From Actinomycetales bacterium (lineage in GTDB: Bacteria; Actinomycetota; Actinomycetes; Actinomycetales; Microbacteriaceae), in NCBI GenBank assembly GCA_015654475.1, contig JAATGV010000029.1:1-58072 (forward strand): a stretch of DNA of 58,072 bases, read 5' to 3'. Shown piece after piece: positions 1 to 8,431 of the stretch. The translations under genes were made by a program, and so were the position numbers. Each line of letters starts with the position of its first letter. Positions within the stretch are counted from its first letter, which is position 1. Under the pieces are notes generated by a model, which was not told the DNA's origin, searched no databases, and saw only the letters and a program-made list of their open reading frames with translations.

Positions 1-1616
1 CCAACGGCTCCATCAATCAGCCTAAGCTCGACCTCGTCGGGTGGGTCCGGTTCGCATGGCGGCGACTGACCTCGATGCCAACAGCGTTACTGCTGCTGCT
101 TCTGCTCGCGCTGGCCGCAATCCCTGGCTCGCTTGTGCCGCAACGCTCATCGGACCCCAACGGGGTTGTGCAATATTTCGCCGATAACCCCACGCTTGCC
201 CCTGTCCTCGACCGCCTCCAGCTGTTCAGCGTGTACACGTCGGCATGGTTCAGCGCGATCTACATCCTGTTGTTCGTTTCATTGATTGGTTGTGTGGTTC
301 CGCGCACGAGCCAGCATCTGAAAGCGTTGCGCAGCAAGCCTCCCAGGACGCCCTCTCGGCTCGAACGCCTTCCCTCATCACAGAGTTGGGTGAGCCAGCG
401 CGGCCAAAATGCACTCATCTCGGAGGCCCAGGCTACGTTGAAACGCGGCCACTACCGCGTTGAGCGTTTCGACAGCCGCAATCGCCTCACGGTCAGCGCC
501 GAACGCGGTTATGCGCGCGAGACCGGAAATCTTGTCTTCCACGTTTCCCTCATCGGGCTATTGGTCGCTGTCGCCATCGGCGGCACTGTGACCTATTTCG
601 GCCAAAAAGTGTTGGTCGTCGGTCAAACGTTTGCCAACACCCTTGCCGCGTATGACTCGTTTAGCCCCGGCACCTATTTCAATGCAGACACCAGCCTCAG
701 CCCGTTCGCCATCACGCTCGACTCGTTCGATGTGCAATACGAGCTGGAGAATCAGAACTCGGTTGGTCGCGTGCTCGACTACACGGCCAATGTCACGGTC
801 ACCCAAGACGGCCAATCGAAGTCCACTGTCATCAAAGTCAACGAACCGATCAACATTGATGGTGCCGACATCTACTTGATGGGCAACGGATACGCGCCGA
901 CAGTGACAGTCAAGAATGCGGCCGGCGACGTCGTATTCTCCGATGCCGTGCCGTTCCTGCCCCAAGACGACAACCTGACATCACTTGGCGTGATCAAAGT
1001 TCCAGACACCGGTACCGACACCCAGATCGGCATGATCGGATTCTTGTACCCGACTCAGGTCGCCCTCGACACCGGCGCATTCACCTCCGTGTTTCCTGGC
1101 CCAGTAAACCCGGTGCTCAGCCTCAATGTCTACACCGGTGACCTCGGGCTTGACTCGGGGGTGGCCACGTCGGTCTACACGCTCAACACCGACAACCTCA
1201 GCCAAGTTGCTGGTGGCACAAGCGGAGCCAAGGCGCTCGAACTCGTGCCAGGGCAGACCGTCGACCTGCCAAACAACCTCGGCACTGTGAGCTTCGACTC
1301 GGTGCCGCGCTTCATCTCGATCGAAGTGCGCAACGACCCGACACAAGGATGGGTGCTCGCCTTCACATTGCTTGCCGTCGGCGGCTTGCTGCTCTCACTG
1401 TTTGTGCCCCGCAGGCGTGTCTGGGTTGCGGTAGAGCCGACAGCCTCTGGCGATGGCTCGCGGGTGACTGTCGCTGCTCTCGCTCGCGGTGACGATCCAA
1501 CCCTCGACATAGCGGTTGCCGCGATCGCCCGAACTCTTGGTTACGAAGACGCGCGCGGCACCAATACTCCTGGCGGCGGTGACAATTCAGGCAACGCCGG
1601 CCAAGAACAGCGGTGA
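1..1616 (+). CDS. resB: ResB-family cytochrome c biogenesis protein (5' end outside window)
   Basis: ResB works with CcsA/CcsB in System II cytochrome c maturation: it spans the membrane, holds apo-cytochrome and helps present it for haem ligation on the outer face. The reading frame is open from base 3, and the residues before the first internal ATG (75) include LVGWVRFAW and RRLTSMPTALLLLLLLALAA, which is the usual start of the first ResB helix. The true start is therefore left of the window, and ATG 75 is internal. At least 537 codons are present. Two transmembrane segments near the N-terminus, one near residue 165, a long extracytoplasmic domain with beta-rich sequence, and a last helix before a basic PRRRVWV patch fit the family. 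The next gene downstream is ccsB, its standard partner. Confidence 0.93.
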   Translation, partial: NGSINQPKLDLVGWVRFAWRRLTSMPTALLLLLLLALAAIPGSLVPQRSSDPNGVVQYFADNPTLAPVLDRLQLFSVYTSAWFSAIYILLFVSLIGCVVPRTSQHLKALRSKPPRTPSRLERLPSSQSWVSQRGQNALISEAQATLKRGHYRVERFDSRNRLTVSAERGYARETGNLVFHVSLIGLLVAVAIGGTVTYFGQKVLVVGQTFANTLAAYDSFSPGTYFNADTSLSPFAITLDSFDVQYELENQNSVGRVLDYTANVTVTQDGQSKSTVIKVNEPINIDGADIYLMGNGYAPTVTVKNAAGDVVFSDAVPFLPQDDNLTSLGVIKVPDTGTDTQIGMIGFLYPTQVALDTGAFTSVFPGPVNPVLSLNVYTGDLGLDSGVATSVYTLNTDNLSQVAGGTSGAKALELVPGQTVDLPNNLGTVSFDSVPRFISIEVRNDPTQGWVLAFTLLAVGGLLLSLFVPRRRVWVAVEPTASGDGSRVTVAALARGDDPTLDIAVAAIARTLGYEDARGTNTPGGGDNSGNAGQEQR

Positions 1617-1707
1617 CGATCCCGATCCACCAGCCTAAGATGGGTGAAACCCTGCGGCGACAGTGCTCGTCGGCAACGTATTCGGGACAACGGCGAACGA
1701 GAGAACG

Positions 1708-2775
1708 ATGAACACACTCCTCGATGAATGGTCGTATATCGCTATTCTGTCTGCTGCTGGCATTTACGTCGGCGCTTTTCTTGCGTTCGCTTTCGCTATG
1801 GCAGCGCGAGCGAGCTCTGGCAGCTCCGCGACCACTCGCTCCGGGACCATCGCCACCGCGTTGGCGTGGCTAGGCCTCATCCTGCATGCCGTTGGGGTGC
1901 TGCTGCGCGGAATCTCCGCCGGAGTCGTGCCGTGGGCGACGATGTACGAGTTCACCATCACGGCAACGCTGATGATCGTTGCAGTGTTTCTCGTGGCAAC
2001 TATTTGGGTCAACTTGAAGTATCTTGGTGTCTTTGTCACCGGGTTCGTTGTGCTTGCGCTTGCGGTCGCGACGGTGTTCTTCTGGCGGCCCACCACCACA
2101 CTCGCGGTTGCACTCGACTCATATTGGCTGCTCATCCACGTTGTTGTTGCGATGCTTGGCACCGCCTTTTTCGCGTTGGGGGCAGGAATCTCGGGAATGC
2201 AGTTGCTGAAATCGCGCAACGAGCATAAGGCTGAGCGGGCCGCCGCTGAGACAGCGAATGCTGAAGAGGTGTCCTCCGACCCTGCCGATCCTGGCCTCGG
2301 CGGCGCGGGATTCGCGGCCTTCGCCGAAGGCGGGGTGAGCACCGCGACGCTCATCCGTTCCGGTTCTGAGGCTAAGAGTCACGGGGAAGACGCCAACGCT
2401 GGTACAGGCGAAGGCGAAGAAGTGCGCAGGAGCCGTCTCGCGCGGTTCCTGGCATCGCTGCCGAACGTCGACGACCTCGAACAGATGTCCTATCGGGTCA
2501 ATATCATCGGCTTCGTGTTCTGGACATTCACCCTGATCTTCGGCGCGCTCTGGGCTCAGAAAGCATGGGGCCGCTACTGGGGCTGGGATGTCAAAGAGGT
2601 GTGGACGTTCATCATTTGGACGATCTACGCCGGCTACCTGCATGCGCGCGCGACCCGAGGGTGGCGCGGAGATCGCGCGGCCTGGCTCGCCATCGCCGGC
2701 TTTCTCGCGATCGTATTCAACTTCACTATCGTGAACATCTACTTCAAAGGCTGGCACGCATATTCGGGGCTGTAG
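1708..2775 (+). CDS. ccsB: CcsA/CcsB (ResC) haem-handling cytochrome c synthase subunit
   Basis: This is the second half of the System II cytochrome c synthase, which carries haem across the membrane and attaches it to CXXCH apocytochromes. The tryptophan-rich motif WGRYWGWD, near residue 287, is diagnostic. The 355 residues have about eight hydrophobic segments. A long loop around residues 175-255 (AERAAAETANAEEV and on) is acidic, low in complexity and typical of actinobacterial members. I chose ATG 1708 because it follows GAGAGAA and begins with a plausible N-terminal helix. A GTG at 1663 would add 15 unlikely residues. It lies 92 bp after resB, on the same strand and probably in the same transcript, and converges on menC. 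Confidence 0.93.
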   Translation: MNTLLDEWSYIAILSAAGIYVGAFLAFAFAMAARASSGSSATTRSGTIATALAWLGLILHAVGVLLRGISAGVVPWATMYEFTITATLMIVAVFLVATIWVNLKYLGVFVTGFVVLALAVATVFFWRPTTTLAVALDSYWLLIHVVVAMLGTAFFALGAGISGMQLLKSRNEHKAERAAAETANAEEVSSDPADPGLGGAGFAAFAEGGVSTATLIRSGSEAKSHGEDANAGTGEGEEVRRSRLARFLASLPNVDDLEQMSYRVNIIGFVFWTFTLIFGALWAQKAWGRYWGWDVKEVWTFIIWTIYAGYLHARATRGWRGDRAAWLAIAGFLAIVFNFTIVNIYFKGWHAYSGL

Positions 2776-2808
2776 GCCACCGTCCGATGCATGTGATGGA
2801 ACGCTCCG

Positions 2809-3813
2809 TCACGCACGAACTGCAAGCAATGCGTAACAGCGTTCGATGCGGGCACGCCACCAGGCGAGCCGGTCTTTCGAGGCGCTTAGGCGGTCCAGCG
2901 CATTCGCATCCACCACCGCTCGCGCAGGGCTAACGAGCCAGCGCGACACAGCCGATCGTTGCGTCACATCCTCAACGAAAAAGCCCCCCGTGCCGAGCCC
3001 GCATGCGTACGGTAACTCTGGAAGGGCGGCGGCCAACGCGAGCCCCATACCGATGCCTACCGCAGAATCCAGGGCGCTCGACACGACGGCAGGCAGCCCT
3101 GCCTCCTCGACCACGCGCAACGCCCTGGCTACGCCGCCGAGGGGTTGAGCTTTGACGATAAGCACGTCCGCCGCGCCCTCCCGAGCGACCTTGAGCGGAT
3201 CGTCAGATCGGCGCACCGACTCGTCCGCAGCGATCAGCGTGCCACCCGAGCGCTGCGACCACTGGCGGATGATCGCCAACTCCGGCACAGAGGCCACAGG
3301 CTGCTCGCAATACTCCAACTCGAACGGGGCAAAGGCATCGATGGCGCGCTTGGCCTCCTCCACCGACCACGCACCATTGGCATCCACTCGGATGCGGGCC
3401 TCTGGCGCCGAATCGGCAACTGCTGTAAGGCGGTCGAGGTCGTCCTTGAGACTTTGGCCCCGCTCGGCAACTTTGACCTTCACAGTGTGGGGCCGTTCGC
3501 TGCCGAAAGACGACAAGAGGGGCGCAACGTCGGCAGCTGCTATGGCAGGGACGGTTGCGTTGACAGGAACTTGCGTGCGGCGCGTGGTCGCGGTCTCGTC
3601 CCAACCGAACTCGATGGCCGCGTCGAGCCATGCCGAGGCCTCTGCGTCATCGTATTCGAGAAACGGCGAGAACTCCGTCCACCCGCGTGGCCCCTCGAGC
3701 AGCGCGATCTCTCGTACTGTCACGCCCCGAAAACGTACTCGCATCGGCAACGAGAGCACTCTTAGCGACGCGAGCAGTTCGTTGAGAGGCGGGAGCTGGG
3801 CGGGTGCGGACAC
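2809..3813 (-). CDS. menC: o-succinylbenzoate synthase
   Basis: MenC dehydrates SHCHC to 2-succinylbenzoate in menaquinone synthesis and belongs to the enolase superfamily. The visible motifs fit: KVKV (the catalytic lysine pair), RVDANGAW (first metal ligand Asp), EYCEQPV (Glu), AADESVR (Asp) and the late lysine in IVKAQPLGG. Its 334 residues match the short actinobacterial form. The gene is transcribed opposite to menB/menE, and its start lies next to a long palindrome (3829-3899), so it probably has its own promoter. It ends 34 bp from ccsB, tail to tail. Confidence 0.93.
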   Translation of the reverse strand: MSAPAQLPPLNELLASLRVLSLPMRVRFRGVTVREIALLEGPRGWTEFSPFLEYDDAEASAWLDAAIEFGWDETATTRRTQVPVNATVPAIAAADVAPLLSSFGSERPHTVKVKVAERGQSLKDDLDRLTAVADSAPEARIRVDANGAWSVEEAKRAIDAFAPFELEYCEQPVASVPELAIIRQWSQRSGGTLIAADESVRRSDDPLKVAREGAADVLIVKAQPLGGVARALRVVEEAGLPAVVSSALDSAVGIGMGLALAAALPELPYACGLGTGGFFVEDVTQRSAVSRWLVSPARAVVDANALDRLSASKDRLAWWRARIERCYALLAVRA

Positions 3814-3828
3814 GTCTCAACGTTACCT

Positions 3829-3899
3829 GCCCAAACCCCGGCACGGCCGGCTTCGGATGCGACTATTGCGCTTCGGGTGAGTTGTGCCGGGGTTCGGGC
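3829..3899. repeat. REP-like long palindrome, left copy
   Basis: Arms 3829-3844 (GCCCAAACCCCGGCAC) and 3884-3899 (GTGCCGGGGTTCGGGC) pair over 16 bp with one mismatch around a 39-nt centre. The core CCAAACCCCGGCAC is shared with the palindrome at 4903-4975 on the other side of the DUF559 gene. It lies just upstream of menC, on the far side of the menC start. It could serve as a terminator-like or REP-like structure. There is no U-tract. Confidence 0.8.
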
Positions 3900-3956
3900 C
3901 CGGGGGCGTGATTGCTCCTACACACCCTTCACATTCGGCCGAGCTATGCACAATTC

Positions 3957-3965
3957 CGTGGATAA
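3957..3965 (-). other. DnaA-box-like 9-mer in front of the DUF559 gene
   Basis: On the minus strand this reads TTATCCACG, one base away from the DnaA-box consensus TTATCCACA. It sits inside the leader of the DUF559 gene next to an ATGCACAAT stretch. A single near match could be chance. It is recorded because it lies inside the putative palindrome-bounded unit. Confidence 0.3.
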
Positions 3966-4005
3966 GGACTCTCGTCTCGGGCGCGCCACCCTAAAGTCTC
4001 CCAAG

Positions 4006-4896
4006 ATGAGTGCGTACACACAGGGGGACGGCGGGTCGGAGTGGCTCCTCCGCCAAGCGTTCGCTGACGCCGACGGCATTGTCACGACCTCGATGCTCTA
4101 CGGGGTGGGTTTTTCGAAGCGCGACGTTGCGCGCCTTGTGGACAGTCGGCAGATCCTCCGCACCACACGCGGACACTTTGTGATCGCTGGCATCGAGAAC
4201 GAGTCTCGCGTGGCCGCTCATCTGGGAGGACGGCTTACCGGGGTATCCCTGTTCGCGCAGCTAGGTGGTTTTCGCCCATTCGGTGACCGCCTCGTTCACG
4301 TTGCGATCCCACGCACAGATCAACGGCCCGCGGTGATTCCGCGCTCCGTGAAGTTACATTGGTCGCCTGTTCCGGGCCTGATGCTGCACGAACCGTGGCA
4401 GTCCGCCATCGGCCATGTATTGCGTTCGGCGGGCGTCGACGATGCTGTTGCGGTGATGGAGTCGCTTGTCCGCCAACGCGTGCTGACACGTGACCAGGTT
4501 CGTTCTGCGCTAGAGAGCCATATCAGCGCGGGCGGTCGGAGAGCGCTGAGTCTCATGAGGGGCGGCTCTGAGTCGGGTGCTGAGACTTTGATGCGGCTGT
4601 GGTTGCAGCGGCATCGAGTCCCCTACAGAACTCAAGTTCGGGTGGGTGGCTTTCGGGTGGATTTTCTGCTGGGAATGCGCTTGATCGTTGAGGTCGTTGG
4701 ACAGGAGTTTCATGGCTCGCCCCAAGACTTCGAACGCGATGTTACTAGGGAGGCATTCCTGCAAAGTCTTGGGTACCAGGTACTTCGGTTTAGCGCCCGA
4801 CAGGTCTTCTCCCGGCAGGATGAGATCGAGGCAACGCTACGTCCCCTGATCAGGGGGCGTAGGCACCTGTATGGTTCTGACCCGGAACGAGGATGA
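4006..4896 (+). CDS. DUF559 nuclease-like protein with AbiEi-type N-terminal helix-turn-helix
   Basis: The 296-residue protein has two parts. The N-terminal 60 or so residues (WLLRQAFADADGIVTTSMLY through RTTRGHFVI) look like the AbiEi_4 winged-helix domain. The C-terminal 100 (from LWLQRHRVPY to LRFSARQVF) is a DUF559 domain with the Vsr/PD-(D/E)XK fold. The expected acid in RVDF is present at residue 219. The family signature IVEVDG reads IVEVVG, so the second acidic residue (231) is Val, which may impair cleavage. I chose ATG 4006 as start; ATG 3946 is in frame and possible. The gene interrupts the men cluster and is flanked by two related palindromes, suggesting acquisition as a unit. Its biological role is not established; defence or DNA repair is only a guess. 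Confidence 0.8.
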   Translation: MSAYTQGDGGSEWLLRQAFADADGIVTTSMLYGVGFSKRDVARLVDSRQILRTTRGHFVIAGIENESRVAAHLGGRLTGVSLFAQLGGFRPFGDRLVHVAIPRTDQRPAVIPRSVKLHWSPVPGLMLHEPWQSAIGHVLRSAGVDDAVAVMESLVRQRVLTRDQVRSALESHISAGGRRALSLMRGGSESGAETLMRLWLQRHRVPYRTQVRVGGFRVDFLLGMRLIVEVVGQEFHGSPQDFERDVTREAFLQSLGYQVLRFSARQVFSRQDEIEATLRPLIRGRRHLYGSDPERG

Positions 4897-4902
4897 CGTG
4901 GT

Positions 4903-4975
4903 GTGCCAAACCCCGGCACAGCTGGCCCACGCTGCGGTAGTAGCAGCTCGCGGCGGCTGTGCCGGGGTTTGGCAC
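4903..4975. repeat. REP-like long palindrome, right copy
   Basis: Arms 4903-4922 (GTGCCAAACCCCGGCACAGC) and 4956-4975 are perfect reverse complements over 20 bp, with a 33-nt centre that holds a smaller GCTGC/GCAGC stem at 4931-4947. The outer core is the same as in the palindrome at 3829-3899. It begins 7 bp after the DUF559 stop and ends 46 bp before the menB start. It may also end transcription of the DUF559 gene. Confidence 0.88.
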
Positions 4976-5021
4976 GAACGCAGCACCTGCACGATCAGGT
5001 CAAGTTTGTAAGGTTGGTGAT

Positions 5022-5972
5022 GTGAATACCAACGTGTCAGACATCTTCGATTCAGCCGAGTGGGTCGTGGTGCCCGGTTTTGACGACTTCACCGACGTCA
5101 CCTACCACCAGCATGTCGAAGGTGGCATCGTGCGTGTGGCCATTGATCGCCCCGAAGTGCGCAACGCGTTTCGCCCGCGCACCGTCGATGAGCTCTACCG
5201 CGCGCTCGACCACGCGAGGCAGAACCCGCGCATCGGCGTTGTATTGTTCACCGGAAACGGGCCGAGCCCTAAGGATGGCGGTTGGGCGTTTTCGTCTGGT
5301 GGCGACCAGCGGGTGCGGGGCAAGGACGGTTATCAATACGAGGATGGCACTCAGCCCAGCGGCTCTCAGTCCGACGGCGCGGGTCCCGATGGCACCGAAC
5401 TGGCAGGTATGCGGCCAGTAGGCCGCCTCCATATCCTTGAAGTGCAGCGGCTCATCAGGTTCATGCCAAAGGTGGTTATCGCCCTCGTTTCGGGGTGGGC
5501 AGCAGGCGGCGGTCATTCGCTGCACGTGGTGTGCGATCTCAGTATCGCCAGCAAAGAACATGCGCGCTTCAAACAGACGGATGCCAACGTCGGCTCATTC
5601 GACGCCGGGTATGGCTCAGCGTATTTCGCCCGTCAAGTGGGGCAGAAGTTTGCCCGTGAAGTGTTTTTTCTCGCCGACGAATACGATGCGCAACGCGCGT
5701 ACGAGATGGGTGCGGTCAATGCGGTCGTGCCTCACGCCGAGTTGGAGCAGCGCGCCATCGAGTGGGGCAAGACTATTCTCACCAAGTCGCCGACGGCGAT
5801 TCGCATGCTCAAATTCGCTTTCAACGCTGTCGACGATGGACTCGTCGGCCAGCAGCTGTTTGCCGGAGAGGCCACTCGCCTTGCCTATGGCACTGACGAG
5901 GCGGTCGAAGGCCGCGACTCGTTCTTGGACAAGCGCGACCCGGACTGGTCGGTGTTCCCGTGGGAGTATTAG
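5022..5972 (+). CDS. menB: 1,4-dihydroxy-2-naphthoyl-CoA synthase
   Basis: MenB closes the ring of o-succinylbenzoyl-CoA to give 1,4-dihydroxy-2-naphthoyl-CoA. The crotonase-fold protein has FSSGGDQRVRGKDGYQYEDG (the active-site loop typical of MenB), GWAAGGGHSLHVVCDLSIAS (oxyanion hole) and GSFDAGYGSAYFARQVGQK. I chose GTG 5022 (protein starts VNTNVSDIFD, 316 residues), matching actinobacterial MenB. An upstream GTG at 4959 lies inside the palindrome and would translate its arm as VPGFGT, so it is rejected. It is followed by menE after 123 bp. Confidence 0.95.
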   Translation: MNTNVSDIFDSAEWVVVPGFDDFTDVTYHQHVEGGIVRVAIDRPEVRNAFRPRTVDELYRALDHARQNPRIGVVLFTGNGPSPKDGGWAFSSGGDQRVRGKDGYQYEDGTQPSGSQSDGAGPDGTELAGMRPVGRLHILEVQRLIRFMPKVVIALVSGWAAGGGHSLHVVCDLSIASKEHARFKQTDANVGSFDAGYGSAYFARQVGQKFAREVFFLADEYDAQRAYEMGAVNAVVPHAELEQRAIEWGKTILTKSPTAIRMLKFAFNAVDDGLVGQQLFAGEATRLAYGTDEAVEGRDSFLDKRDPDWSVFPWEY

Positions 5973-6095
5973 CCGATATGTGTGTCGCGTATTGGAGTGT
6001 TGGCAGTGCATCTAGGTGCCTGGGAATGGCGCATCGAGCCCCATCAACAACCCCAGGCAGATCGTATACGATTGCCCTCTCGGTCTGGCGCACAC

Positions 6096-7328
6096 ATGCG
6101 TGACCTGGTTCGTGCCGACGTTGACGCGTCGGCGTTTCGTGCCGACCTCGCGCGCGCATTGAGTGGCGATGGTCCCGCCCTGCTTCCCGCCGCAGACCCG
6201 ATTGCAGCGCCGCTACATGCTCCGGCCTCTCAGCATCCCCTGCCCCGATATGTCGACGACAATGTCGCCCTTGTCATCGAGACCTCCGGATCCACCGCCG
6301 CACCCAAACGCGTTGCCCTCAGCGCAGATGCGATCCGGGCCTCCGCCCGTGCCACTCACACGGCACTCGGCGGCGAAGGACAATGGCTGCTGGCCCTTCC
6401 GCTCAACTACATCGCCGGAGTGATGGTGGTTGTCCGCTCTATCGAAGCCGACACCAGGCTGGTTGTGGCACCGCACAACGCGGACGGCATCATCGCGGCG
6501 ATTTCACGGATGAGCGCTGCCGGTCGTCGTTACGCGTCCGTCGTGCCGAGCCAACTCGATGACCTGCTCGATGCTGCGGATCGCGATCCTTCTATCGCCG
6601 TCACCCTGCGACGCGTCGACGCCTACGTTGTCGGCGGTCAACGTATTGACAGCCGGTTGGTTTCTGCTGCCGAACACCACGGCCTCACCCTCGTGCGTAC
6701 GTATGGATCGAGCGAGACGTCGGGTGGCTGCGTCTACGATGGCTACCCGATCGGCGATACCCGCGTGCGCATCGGCGCTGATGGCCGCATCGCGCTGCAT
6801 TCGGCCAGCCTGGCTGACGGCTATCTCGACGCGGCGGCTACCACCGCGGCCGCGTTCACACACGACGACGACGGCACTCGTTGGTGGTGGTCTGGTGACC
6901 TCGGTTCGGTGGATGCGTCTGGTCGACTCACTGTGATCGGTCGCGCTGATGACGTGATTATCTCGGGCGGGATCAAGGTGGCGCTTTCTGAGGTGGAGGC
7001 CGAGATTCGCAGGATCCCGCAGTTGCGGAACGCGGTCGCCGTTCCCGTGGCCGACCCCCACTGGGGGCAGTCGTTCGTGGTGTTTGCCGAAGGCGCTGCG
7101 CCTACCGACGCGGGTGGGGCGGGCCCGGAGAGCACGACGGCGCTGACGCTGGCCATCGTGCGAGACCGCCTAGCCGCCAGTCTTGGTGCGGCCGCCCGAC
7201 CGCGCAACCTCGTCTGGCTTGCCGATGGAATCCCTCAGACATCCACAGGCAAACCCGATCGCCGCACGCTGGCAGACAAAGCGGCGAGAATGGAACCCTC
7301 CCCTAGCCGCAAGGACAACCAGACGTGA
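6096..7328 (+). CDS. menE: o-succinylbenzoate-CoA ligase (AMP-forming)
   Basis: MenE adenylates o-succinylbenzoate and transfers it to CoA. The ANL-superfamily motifs are present: the phosphate-binding loop ETSGSTAAPKRVAL, TYGSSETSGG, the WWSGDLG Asp motif, DVIISGGIKV hinge and the C-terminal lysine region TSTGKPDRRTL. The 410-residue form from ATG 6096 lacks the first part of long MenE proteins, which is normal for actinobacterial versions. A GTG at 5982 is in frame but adds a poor N-terminus. The stop overlaps the menA start by 4 nt (GTGA at 7325), so the two are probably translationally coupled. Confidence 0.9.
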   Translation: MRDLVRADVDASAFRADLARALSGDGPALLPAADPIAAPLHAPASQHPLPRYVDDNVALVIETSGSTAAPKRVALSADAIRASARATHTALGGEGQWLLALPLNYIAGVMVVVRSIEADTRLVVAPHNADGIIAAISRMSAAGRRYASVVPSQLDDLLDAADRDPSIAVTLRRVDAYVVGGQRIDSRLVSAAEHHGLTLVRTYGSSETSGGCVYDGYPIGDTRVRIGADGRIALHSASLADGYLDAAATTAAAFTHDDDGTRWWWSGDLGSVDASGRLTVIGRADDVIISGGIKVALSEVEAEIRRIPQLRNAVAVPVADPHWGQSFVVFAEGAAPTDAGGAGPESTTALTLAIVRDRLAASLGAAARPRNLVWLADGIPQTSTGKPDRRTLADKAARMEPSPSRKDNQT

Positions 7329-8347
7329 GCAGAAAATCCCGTAGCCGCAACGACTCCGATGCGAACACCCCCTCGAAGAAAAATAGCGGGTTTGGCGACG
7401 GATCCGGCACCGGGTTCGGCGCGGAACCTGGCGGCACGCCTGCGCCCCCTGCCCCTCACACGCTTTCGCTTCCCGCTTTGTGGGTTGAGGGCGCCAGACT
7501 CCGCACTCTTCCGCTCTCTATGGCCCCCGTGATCGCGGGTACCGGTGTGGCCGCGAACGTTACGGCGGCTCGGCTCGATATCGCTGCACTGTGCCTTGCG
7601 CTCGCGTTGTTGCTGCAAATCGGAGTGAACTATGCCAACGACTATTCCGATGGCGTGCGCGGCACCGACGATGTGCGCGTGGGGCCCCCTCGTCTGACTG
7701 CGTCGGGGCGAGTGGATGCGCGGATGGTTCTTCGGGTAGCGCTCGTGTTTTTCGGGCTCGCCGCGCTCACGGGCTTGGCACTTGTGGTCATGACGAGCCA
7801 GTGGTGGTTGCTGCTCGTTGGCGCCGCGGCGCTCGCAGCTGCGTGGTACTACACGGGTGGCACGAGACCATATGGATATCGGGGGCTTGGCGAGCTTGTG
7901 GTGTTTGTGTTTTTCGGGCTGGTTTCTGTGCTTGGCACCATGTATCTGCAGGCGGGAAGGGTGACTCTCCTTGCCGTGATTGTTGCTGTTGCGCAGGGCG
8001 CGTTTGCGAGTGCTGTGCTGATGATCAACAATGTTCGCGATATTGAGCAAGATGCGTTGGTTGGTAAACGGACACTCGCTGTGATGCTTGGACGCCGCTG
8101 GGCCACGGTGGCGTTCGTTGTGCTGGTTGTTGTTCCATACGCAATTCTTGTCGGCTTGGTGCCGATGCTCGGCATGGCCGCGCTGCTTGCGTTCGGTTCG
8201 GTTCCGCTGGCAGCTTTTGCGGTTGTTTTCGCGTGCCGACCGAGCGGTCCAAGCGACTACATCAACGCTTTGAAGCTTACAAGCATCGGCTCGCTTGCCT
8301 ACGCGATCATGCTCGGTTTTGCGGCCAGTGTTGTGCCATACCTGTGA
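7325..8347 (+). CDS. menA: 1,4-dihydroxy-2-naphthoate polyprenyltransferase
   Basis: MenA joins the polyprenyl chain to dihydroxynaphthoate in the membrane. The UbiA-family prenyl-diphosphate motif is clear: NYANDYSDGVRGTDD, starting near residue 102. A second Asp-rich region is seen in NNVRDIEQD near residue 240. About eight hydrophobic helices follow a 45-residue hydrophilic, Gly/Ser-rich N-terminal tail. The 340-residue length is slightly long because of that tail. GTG 7325 overlaps the menE stop. The substrate chain is probably made by the polyprenyl synthase at 13048. Confidence 0.94.
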   Translation: MSRKSRSRNDSDANTPSKKNSGFGDGSGTGFGAEPGGTPAPPAPHTLSLPALWVEGARLRTLPLSMAPVIAGTGVAANVTAARLDIAALCLALALLLQIGVNYANDYSDGVRGTDDVRVGPPRLTASGRVDARMVLRVALVFFGLAALTGLALVVMTSQWWLLLVGAAALAAAWYYTGGTRPYGYRGLGELVVFVFFGLVSVLGTMYLQAGRVTLLAVIVAVAQGAFASAVLMINNVRDIEQDALVGKRTLAVMLGRRWATVAFVVLVVVPYAILVGLVPMLGMAALLAFGSVPLAAFAVVFACRPSGPSDYINALKLTSIGSLAYAIMLGFAASVVPYL

Positions 8348-8352
8348 TTCGA

Positions 8353-8431
8353 GCTGGGTGGATGCCCTGGGGTTAGGTTGGGCGAGTGCCCTGGGTTAGA
8401 CGGATGCTCTGGGCTAGTTGGATGTCCCGGG
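8353..8431. repeat. Degenerate tandem repeat after menA
   Basis: Four imperfect copies of a unit of about 18-23 bp run head to tail. Their shared core is GGATGCCCTGGGGTTAG with variants such as GAGTGCCCTGGGTTAG and GGATGCTCTGGGCTAG. The array begins just after the menA stop and runs into the last codons of the DUF4229 gene on the other strand. No hairpin terminator is seen here. Confidence 0.6.

Noticed and set aside
4959-5021. GTG at 4959 as start of menB
   Set aside because: The added residues are encoded by the palindrome arm (VPGFGT), and GTG 5022 matches the family start.
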